Shown: one piece after another, positions 1-4,961 of the stretch
How positions within the stretch are numbered: the stretch's first letter is position 1
Layout: the number at the start of each line of letters is the position of its first letter
Source: Pseudomonadota bacterium
Lineage (GTDB): Bacteria > Pseudomonadota > Gammaproteobacteria > Steroidobacterales > Steroidobacteraceae
Assembly (NCBI GenBank): GCA_021838065.1
Contig: JAKCEJ010000177.1
Coordinates: forward strand, 1 to 6,398
Reading direction: 5' to 3'
Length of the DNA stretch: 6,398 bases
Made by a program: the position numbers and the translations under genes
The notes under the pieces: model-generated
What the model was told of the DNA's origin: nothing
Databases searched by the model: none
Seen by the model: the letters and a program-made list of their open reading frames with translations, nothing else

Positions 1-362
1 ATTTCCTCACCGCCGACTCGTTTGACGACGTCGCGCGCGTATCGGCCGGCGAGAGTGGGTTGGAATATGGCGTGCGCCCCGAATCGTTCTTGACACAGGC
101 CGGCGGTCCCGATGATTTGCAATTGGCCGGACGCATCGAGCGAATCGAGTCGCAGGGCGGCGAATGTCATGTGGAGCTGACACACCGACTCGGGCGAGTG
201 CTGGCTAGTCTGCGGCCGGAGAACACGCTGCGAGTCGGAGAGCAGATACGACTTTGGGTCAAGCGGGGCGATTTGCATGCATTCGATCGCGCGACCGGAG
301 AGCGTGTGGAGCTGGCGGGGTTCGCGCGCTCTGGGGCCCGCGCTGAAGAGCGTTTAGAATGA
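1..362 (+). CDS. Sugar ABC importer ATP-binding protein, C-terminal TOBE domain (5'-truncated)
   Basis: The reading frame is open from base 3 at the window edge to a TGA at 360-362, so only the last ~119 residues are present and the nucleotide-binding domain lies upstream. The visible part has the hallmarks of the regulatory C-terminus of MalK/UgpC/MsmX-type ATPases: a YGVRPESF segment (family consensus GIRPEHL), a beta-rich stretch with RIERIESQGG, then VGEQIRLWVKRGDLHAFD and the closing FDRATGERV motif. Family members energise import of sugars, oligosaccharides or glycerol-3-phosphate from the cytoplasmic face of the inner membrane. Substrate cannot be read from this domain. The TTG at 60 is internal, because homologous sequence continues upstream of it. 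The 3' end overlaps the convergent cupin remnant by 9 bp, tail to tail, with no obvious terminator between them. Assignment to the sugar ATPase family is fairly secure; a specific gene name is not. Confidence 0.85.
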   Translation, partial: FLTADSFDDVARVSAGESGLEYGVRPESFLTQAGGPDDLQLAGRIERIESQGGECHVELTHRLGRVLASLRPENTLRVGEQIRLWVKRGDLHAFDRATGERVELAGFARSGARAEERLE

Positions 363-849
363 GGATGAGTGCGGAGCGCGCCCTCGATCTATTCGGCCGC
401 CGTTCAGTGATCGCATGAGAATTTTTCGCACGGTGCCGAGCGCCTGCTGAGCGCGCTCACCCATCAAGGCGCGCAGCTCCGGCGGCAAGTGGCCGAGCGG
501 ATCGCCGCTCGTCTGAAATATGTGGTCGTCGAATAGATCTCGCCACACAGCGCGCTGCGCAATCGGCCAATGGCGACGCTCGATCATCGCGTGCAGCAGG
601 CTTTCTCCGGGTGACTCAGGCGATTGGGTGCAGTTCCACCAGTCGTTCACGAGCATGTTGCACGCAGCAAGTGACTCGACGTGATGTCATCGCGCCTGGG
701 GAATGAGCACGGCATCGCCGGGACCAAGCTCAGGCACCGGGTTGTGTTCGAGTGCGGGCCGGAAATTGAGGTGGCGGTCCTAGTCCGGCTTCGCGGGTTC
801 GCAGCGTAGCGCAACGGTGAGCGGCCGATTGCTCCCCTGCAGGCCAGCA
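354..849 (-). pseudogene. Decayed cupin-like (Cupin_8 / Pass1-type) protein gene, 5' end lost, two in-frame stops
   Basis: Read from about 837 down to the TAA at 356-354, one frame gives a recognisable C-terminal half of a cupin-like/JmjC-related protein. The order is RPLTVALRCEPAKPD, a stop (TAG, 782-780), DRHLNFRPALEHNPVPEL, GPGDAVLIPQAR, a second stop (TGA, 689-687), HHVESLAACNMLVNDWW, then a helical tail. Intact relatives have AxPDYxRxPxFRxAL, ELxPGDALxIPxxWWHHVE and NVLVNYWW in this order. The second stop therefore sits exactly at the invariant second Trp of WWHH (TGG to TGA), and the first Trp has become Arg. The 100-residue open stretch 656-354 alone is just the tail of this gene. Upstream coding is replaced by transposase sequence. 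The family is a 2-oxoglutarate-dioxygenase-like cupin of unproven function, commonly found beside TonB receptors and Trp-halogenase-like genes. Two stops could in principle be sequencing errors, but the missing 5' half and the lost Trp argue for a dead gene. Confidence 0.8.
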
Positions 850-1134
850 CTACAGCGGGGTGACGGTGGCGGCCCGGGCGGCGGTGATTTTCGCCGACGG
901 CTGGGGCGGCACGGTTTGCTTTAGGCGCTTGATCAGCCGCTTCAGGTCCGACCCGGGTTGGGTGTGGCGCGTGAGGGCGAGCTCTCGTCCGTCGCTGGTC
1001 GGGGCGCGCATGTCGATCACCCACACGGCGGAGAACTTCTCCAACACGCTGCGCGTGGTCGTCCCGCGGCGAGATGTCTGGGGAGGTGGCCGAGCGTCAC
1101 GAGCAGGCAGTTTGCCCGGCGGCCGGGGACACAC
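850..1134 (-). pseudogene. C-terminal remnant of an insertion-sequence DDE transposase
   Basis: The - strand frame ending at the TAG at 852-850 reads VLEKFSAVWVIDM, TSDGRELALTRHTQP, DLKRLIKRLKQTVPPQP and AKITAARAA. This matches the usual end of IS4/IS1634-like transposases (APGLTPRAVLEKFAAVQMLDV, PTTDGRELVLxRYTQP, LLLxxLxLxLPxQPPPRIT), recalled from family knowledge and not searched. About 81 residues further upstream in meaning, at 1109-1062, a different frame gives CLLVTLGHLPRHLAAG, which fits the segment normally preceding VLEKF, so a frameshift lies near 1060. The nominal GTG start at 1134 is not a real start. The catalytic DDE core is absent, and no terminal inverted repeats or target duplication could be identified. 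The transposase end directly abuts the cupin remnant on the same strand, suggesting the element inserted into that gene and then decayed. The exact IS family is uncertain. Confidence 0.6.
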
Positions 1135-1417
1135 CGGATTTCCACCGGGCGGTCAGGTGTTTGCGACATCGGGCACGGCTCGTCTCGATCGGCGCATCCC
1201 TTGGTTCGGCACGCCGCATTGCGTGTCTGCGAGGACGAGTCCTCGGGCGCAGCTGGGAACTCAGACCGGCCACGGCTTGCGCCGCTGTCCCTCGCGCCAT
1301 CACGCTGGAATCTTGTCGTGCGCGCGCAACAATCCTGCGTGCGGCTGGCCGAGGCAATTTCTGTCGGGCCGATTTTGGCCTGTCTGGGAGTCCTCCCCCA
1401 GCCGGATCCGGAGGGAT
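1135..1417. other. Stretch with no recognisable gene
   Basis: All six frames were considered. The longest - strand frame (1432-1097) is rich in Arg, Pro and Ala, has no family pattern and no convincing ribosome-binding site, and the + strand frames here behave like high-GC noise. A short - strand stretch near 1165-1110 (MSQTPDRPVEIRCVPG) runs in frame into the displaced transposase segment, so part of this interval may be further eroded insertion-sequence DNA. No RNA gene or repeat array was seen. Confidence 0.5.
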
Positions 1418-1418
1418 A

Positions 1419-1447
1419 TTGACAATGATCAATGCGGAGAATATAAA
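1419..1447 (+). promoter_or_regulatory. Sigma70-type promoter for the TonB receptor-halogenase unit
   Basis: TTGACA at 1419-1424 and TATAAA at 1442-1447 are separated by exactly 17 bp. This is a perfect -35 hexamer and a 5/6 -10 hexamer at optimal spacing, in a locally AT-rich island inside high-GC DNA. Transcription would start near 1454, just ahead of the two LacI-type operators and about 280 nt before the receptor start codon. A hyphenated dyad ATTGA-N6-TCAAT (1418-1433) overlaps the -35 box and may be incidental. Confidence 0.75.
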
Positions 1448-1460
1448 CGAGACCAGAAAG

Positions 1461-1474
1461 TGTAAACGTTTACA
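1461..1474. promoter_or_regulatory. LacI-family operator, site 1 (perfect palindrome)
   Basis: TGTAAACGTTTACA is a perfect 14-bp palindrome with the central CG typical of LacI/GalR-family operators. It lies at roughly +8 to +21 relative to the predicted start of transcription, a position where a bound repressor would block promoter clearance. The cognate regulator gene is not in the window, so which family member binds is unknown. Confidence 0.82.
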
Positions 1475-1480
1475 TCGCTA

Positions 1481-1494
1481 GGTAAGCGTTTACA
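1481..1494. promoter_or_regulatory. LacI-family operator, site 2 (12/14 match to site 1)
   Basis: GGTAAGCGTTTACA matches site 1 at 12 of 14 positions, with an intact right half-site and central CG. The two centres are 20 bp apart, close to two helical turns, so two dimers could bind the same DNA face side by side. The degenerate left half suggests a weaker, possibly cooperative, secondary site. Confidence 0.7.
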
Positions 1495-1732
1495 ACTGAT
1501 CGCCGTGGGGATCCGCTGAGCCAGTCCGCATCGCCGGTGGCATTTACCGGGATTTCGCGCCAGCCATGTGACTGACGCTGCGGAGGGCTATGCGGGGGGT
1601 AAACCGAGAAGTCTGCTATCGCGTCCGCCGTGCGCCACAGAGCGAGGTCGGATGCGTCGAGCCGAATTCTTGCCACAGCACCCGCGGAATGGGCTCGCAA
1701 TCGCCGGTTTGTCAAACTGAGGGGGAAGCAAG
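1495..1732 (+). other. Long 5' leader of the receptor mRNA with strong ribosome-binding site
   Basis: About 240 nt separate the second operator from the receptor ATG. No convincing ORF, riboswitch family or terminator was recognised here. A - strand frame (1880-1470) crosses it but overlaps the receptor start and the operators and resembles no family known to me. At its end GAGGGGGA (1719-1726) lies 6 nt before the ATG at 1733, which fixes the receptor start. A short inverted repeat GTTTG-T-CAAAC (1707-1717) sits immediately upstream of that site. Confidence 0.45.
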
Positions 1733-4700
1733 ATGTCGAGGCACTGCAGGTCACGCAAGCATCTCGTTGCCAGTTTTGTCGCATCCACGCTCGCGGCCAG
1801 CACTGCGGCGCTCGTTCCGCACACGGCCTATGCGCAGATCGCGAGTGCGACACTGGAAGGTCATGCCGTGGCGGGTACAAAGATCATCGCGACGAACATC
1901 GCGACTGGCGCTCGCCGAGAAGCCGTCGCGTCCCAGGCCGGCACTTACATCCTGGTCGGATTGCCCCCCGGCCGCTACCGGGTGAAGGCGGGAACCCAAG
2001 AGCAGACCCTGACGCTCAGCGTTGCCTCTACGGTGGTCTTCGATTTCACCAATACGACGCTTCGCGCAGCGACATTGCAGCAAGTGGTCGTCTCGGGACG
2101 TCGACTGGTCGAGATGCGCACTCCGGCGGTCGGTGGAATCGTCACGGCGCGCACGATAGCGACCATTCCGCAGATCACCCGCAACTTCCTCGAGTTCGCC
2201 GACATCCTGCCGGGCGTCACCTTCACAGTCGACGGCAGCGGCAATACCGCATTTCGCGGCGGCGCGCAGGAGTCCGAGAACGCCAACGTCTACATCGACG
2301 GTACGAGCATGACCGACTTCGTGCAGGGCGGTATCGCCGGCCAGTCGGGCCCGAACAAGAACCCCAACGTGGGAGATCCCGGCAACCCTTTCCCACAGTC
2401 GGCGATTGCAGAGTATCGCGTCATCACCTCGAATTACAGCGCGGAGTACGCCCAGGTGGCGAGCGCCGCCATTGCCGCCGAGACCAAATCAGGCACGAAC
2501 AAATTCCACGGCAGCTCCTTTGTCGATTTCACCAATCAGAATCTGCGTGCGGACACGCCGGCGGAGGCGAACTCGACGACACCGGGCGACCCCAAGGCGC
2601 TCGGAGGTCAGAGCTTGGAGTACGGCGTGTCGGCCGGCGGGCCCATCATCAAGAACGTCGCGCACTACTTCGTGGCCTACGAGCACAAGGACCTGGCGCT
2701 GCCGAACGTCGTATACCCCGCGACCGGAAACAACATTCCGACCGTCGCCGGCCTGCAGTCGCTGATGCCCGCGGGCGTGTGGTCGCAGTTTGGTCCGACC
2801 ACCAACCCGTTCAGCGAGGACCTGCTGTTCGCCAAGCTCGACTACGAGCCTGGTGTGAACGACCGCCTGGAGCTCACCGAGCTGTACCGCTCCGAGAGCC
2901 AGATCAGCGGCGCCGCAGGTCAGACAGCGGCCTCGGCCGCCAACTCGATAGACAATCGCTTCAGCCGAATCGGCCTCTACTGGCTGCACGCGGGCAGAGA
3001 CTGGACGAACCAGGCCCGTATCAGCTACGAATCATCGGGACAGACTCCGTTTGCGAGCTCCACCAGGCCTCAGCTCACGTATCAGTGGTTCACCAGCACC
3101 GGCAACGCGACGCTCATCAACGTCAACGGCGAGAGTGTCTACTCGCAGTTCAAGAATAAACAGCAGGTCTATGCGCTCTCCGACGACTTCACGCTTGCAA
3201 ACCTGAGCTTCGCCGGAACGCATACTCTCAAATTCGGAGTGAGTTACACCGGAACCAAACTCAGCTACCAGGACGCGGGTCAGGGCTCGCAGTTCTATTA
3301 TGCGGTCGGCCCGACGGGTACCAATGCCACGCCCTATCAGGTCAACTACACGGCTCTCTATCAGGGCAATAAGCAGGTGCTCGCGAACTCGAACGACCAA
3401 CTGTTCGGCATCTACCTTCAGGACGACTGGAATGTCAACTCCCACCTCGAGCTCAATCTTGGGGTGCGTTACGACTATGAGACGGTCCCGGCGTGGGAGC
3501 ACTTCGTCACGCCGCAAGCCGTCGTCAATGACATCTACGGCCCGTACTCGCCGGGATCTACCGAGACCTACGCGCAGGCGCTCGCGCTCGGAGGCGAGAA
3601 CATCGCCAATTACATCAGTAATGGCCACAACCGCTCGCCGCAGAGCAACGAGATCCAGCCGCGCATCGGGTTCTCCTACGACATCGAGGGGAATCAACGC
3701 TACGTCATCTTTGGCGGCTACGCGCGCGCCTACGATCGCAACATCTTCGACCTGATGTCACTCGAGCTCACCAAGTCGGCGCTCGCCGAGCCGAACGTGG
3801 ATTTCTACGGCGGCGGCAACAGCAATTTCGGCTGCTTGACGGCGGCGAACGCCAATCCGACAGCGGCCAACGGCAACCCGCCGTGCGTGGCGTGGAACCC
3901 GTCCTATATGAATCTCGCCAATCTGCAGTCGCTCAACTCGACGCCGTATGGCGAGATCGACATGGTCAACAACCATATCCAGAATCCGTACTCCGATCAG
4001 TTTAGCCTGGGCTTTCGCACGCGCCTCGGCGAGTGGGACGCGAGCATCACGTTGTCGGAGGTCAAGAGCTACAATCGAATCGTGGGCCAGCTCGGCAACC
4101 GCGCGGCGAACGGCGCCTATTACGTGCCTTGCGGTTGGGGAAGTGCGGGAGTCTGCCCCGCCTGGGGCGGCGTGCCTGGTACCAGTGGCAATCTAGTCCT
4201 GTGGAATAACGGCGGCAAAGATACAAACAAGCAGGTCCTGGTGTTCCTCGACAAGCCTTACACCCGCGACTCGCGTTGGAGCGCCACGATCGCGTATACG
4301 TATTCGGATGCGTACCAGAACGATTACTACACTTATTTCTCGAACAACAACTACCTGTTCGACTTGCCGAAAGTGTCGATGTATCCCATGGTGCCGAGCA
4401 GCGTGATTCCCAAACACCGCGTCGTCATCACGGGTTCGATCAATGGCCCATGGGACGTGATCTACGGTGCAAAACTGACTCTCGCGACACCGATCGGCTT
4501 CGGCGCCGCCGCGCCCTGTCCGACCACCCTGCAGCAGTGCAACGGTTACTGGGATTTCCCGACGACTGGGTTCCCGCGCGATACCTGGGGTGAGCACAAT
4601 CTCGACTTGGAGGCGACCAAGAACTTCAGCCTGCGGGTTTACGGGATGAAGGGTTACGTGCGCCTCGATGTTCTCGATCTGTTCAATACGCCGCAATATG

Positions 4701-4816
4701 CGGCTGCGACGTTCAACCCGAAAGTCAGTGGTGGGCTTCCGCCGCAGTACATCACCAACGGGCCGATATACGGAGTGCCTCTGACGCTCAAGTTCACCGC
4801 GGGGATCAATTGGTAA
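1733..4816 (+). CDS. TonB-dependent receptor, Oar-like, with N-terminal carboxypeptidase-regulatory-like domain
   Basis: This 1027-residue outer-membrane transporter would import a bulky substrate using TonB-ExbBD energy. Residues 1-34 are a Sec signal peptide: basic n-region (RSRKH), hydrophobic Ala/Val core, and cleavage expected after TAYA before QIAS. Residues ~35-112 form a beta-sandwich of the CarboxypepD_reg/CNA-B type (ATNIATGARREAVASQAGTY, LVGLPPGRYRV). VVVSG at 118-122 is TonB-box-like. The plug spans ~125-255 (ILPGVTF, NTAFRGGAQESENANVYIDG, SAEYAQVASAAIAAETKSGTN). The rest is beta-barrel with alternating aromatic strands (LGVRYDYE, RIGFSYDIEG, FGGYARAYDRN) and a final strand ending in a terminal Trp. 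Apart from Cys5 in the signal peptide, the only cysteines are three close pairs: 701/718, 800/808 and 929/936. Start choice rests on the GAGGGGGA site 6 nt upstream and the signal peptide. Promoter and tandem LacI-type operators lie upstream, which suggests a sugar-related ligand; the ligand is unknown. Confidence 0.93.
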   Translation: MSRHCRSRKHLVASFVASTLAASTAALVPHTAYAQIASATLEGHAVAGTKIIATNIATGARREAVASQAGTYILVGLPPGRYRVKAGTQEQTLTLSVASTVVFDFTNTTLRAATLQQVVVSGRRLVEMRTPAVGGIVTARTIATIPQITRNFLEFADILPGVTFTVDGSGNTAFRGGAQESENANVYIDGTSMTDFVQGGIAGQSGPNKNPNVGDPGNPFPQSAIAEYRVITSNYSAEYAQVASAAIAAETKSGTNKFHGSSFVDFTNQNLRADTPAEANSTTPGDPKALGGQSLEYGVSAGGPIIKNVAHYFVAYEHKDLALPNVVYPATGNNIPTVAGLQSLMPAGVWSQFGPTTNPFSEDLLFAKLDYEPGVNDRLELTELYRSESQISGAAGQTAASAANSIDNRFSRIGLYWLHAGRDWTNQARISYESSGQTPFASSTRPQLTYQWFTSTGNATLINVNGESVYSQFKNKQQVYALSDDFTLANLSFAGTHTLKFGVSYTGTKLSYQDAGQGSQFYYAVGPTGTNATPYQVNYTALYQGNKQVLANSNDQLFGIYLQDDWNVNSHLELNLGVRYDYETVPAWEHFVTPQAVVNDIYGPYSPGSTETYAQALALGGENIANYISNGHNRSPQSNEIQPRIGFSYDIEGNQRYVIFGGYARAYDRNIFDLMSLELTKSALAEPNVDFYGGGNSNFGCLTAANANPTAANGNPPCVAWNPSYMNLANLQSLNSTPYGEIDMVNNHIQNPYSDQFSLGFRTRLGEWDASITLSEVKSYNRIVGQLGNRAANGAYYVPCGWGSAGVCPAWGGVPGTSGNLVLWNNGGKDTNKQVLVFLDKPYTRDSRWSATIAYTYSDAYQNDYYTYFSNNNYLFDLPKVSMYPMVPSSVIPKHRVVITGSINGPWDVIYGAKLTLATPIGFGAAAPCPTTLQQCNGYWDFPTTGFPRDTWGEHNLDLEATKNFSLRVYGMKGYVRLDVLDLFNTPQYAAATFNPKVSGGLPPQYITNGPIYGVPLTLKFTAGINW

Positions 4817-4824
4817 GGGGTCGC

Positions 4825-4855
4825 GCGACCGCGGCGGCGCTGTCGCCGCGGTCGC
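4825..4855 (+). repeat. Intercistronic hairpin (12-bp perfect inverted repeat)
   Basis: Nine bases after the receptor stop, GCGACCGCGGCG (4825-4836) and its exact complement CGCCGCGGTCGC (4844-4855) flank a 7-nt loop. The stem is almost all G-C. No T-run follows, so it is not a canonical Rho-independent terminator. More likely roles are partial attenuation or protection of the receptor mRNA 3' end, giving less halogenase than receptor. Confidence 0.75.
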
Positions 4856-4947
4856 CGGCCGACACGATGTCGAAATCAATGCCCGGGAGCGCGGTTCTTT
4901 CGGGGAGCCTGTGCGCGCGCCGTGGCGCGCCGATTTGAGCGGCGTCG

Positions 4948-4954
4948 AGGAGGT
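4948..4954 (+). promoter_or_regulatory. Ribosome-binding site of the halogenase gene
   Basis: AGGAGGT is a near-perfect Shine-Dalgarno sequence, 7 nt before the ATG at 4962. It selects this ATG over GTG or TTG codons further upstream, and the downstream residues reach the dinucleotide-binding motif at the expected distance from the N-terminus. Confidence 0.85.
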
Positions 4955-4961
4955 GCGCGAG

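Noticed and set aside
1418..1433. ATTGA-N6-TCAAT dyad overlapping the -35 box as a second regulator site
   Set aside because: Only 5-bp arms and partly imposed by the TTGACA hexamer itself; not distinguishable from chance.
860..1465. 201-residue + strand frame over the insertion-sequence remnant
   Set aside because: It is the complement of the transposase and noise region, Arg/Gly-rich, without family motifs or a ribosome-binding site.
1470..1880. 136-residue - strand frame across the receptor leader, containing RLDASDLALWRTADAIADF
   Set aside because: It overlaps the receptor signal-peptide coding region and ends inside operator site 1. The segment looks protein-like for a few residues, but I recognise no family and see no start signal; a translated search of 1470-1700 would settle whether it is another remnant.
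1630..3159. 509-residue + strand frame overlapping the receptor
   Set aside because: Composition is dominated by Arg, Gly, His and Gln as expected for an out-of-frame reading of a high-GC gene; the receptor frame has clear family motifs.
4915..4930. GCGCGCC-GT-GGCGCGC inverted repeat
   Set aside because: A 2-nt loop cannot close a normal hairpin, and such GC runs are common in this base composition.
4867..4938. Possible 23-codon + strand peptide between receptor and halogenase
   Set aside because: No convincing ribosome-binding site ahead of its ATG, no recognisable sequence, and its length is expected by chance.
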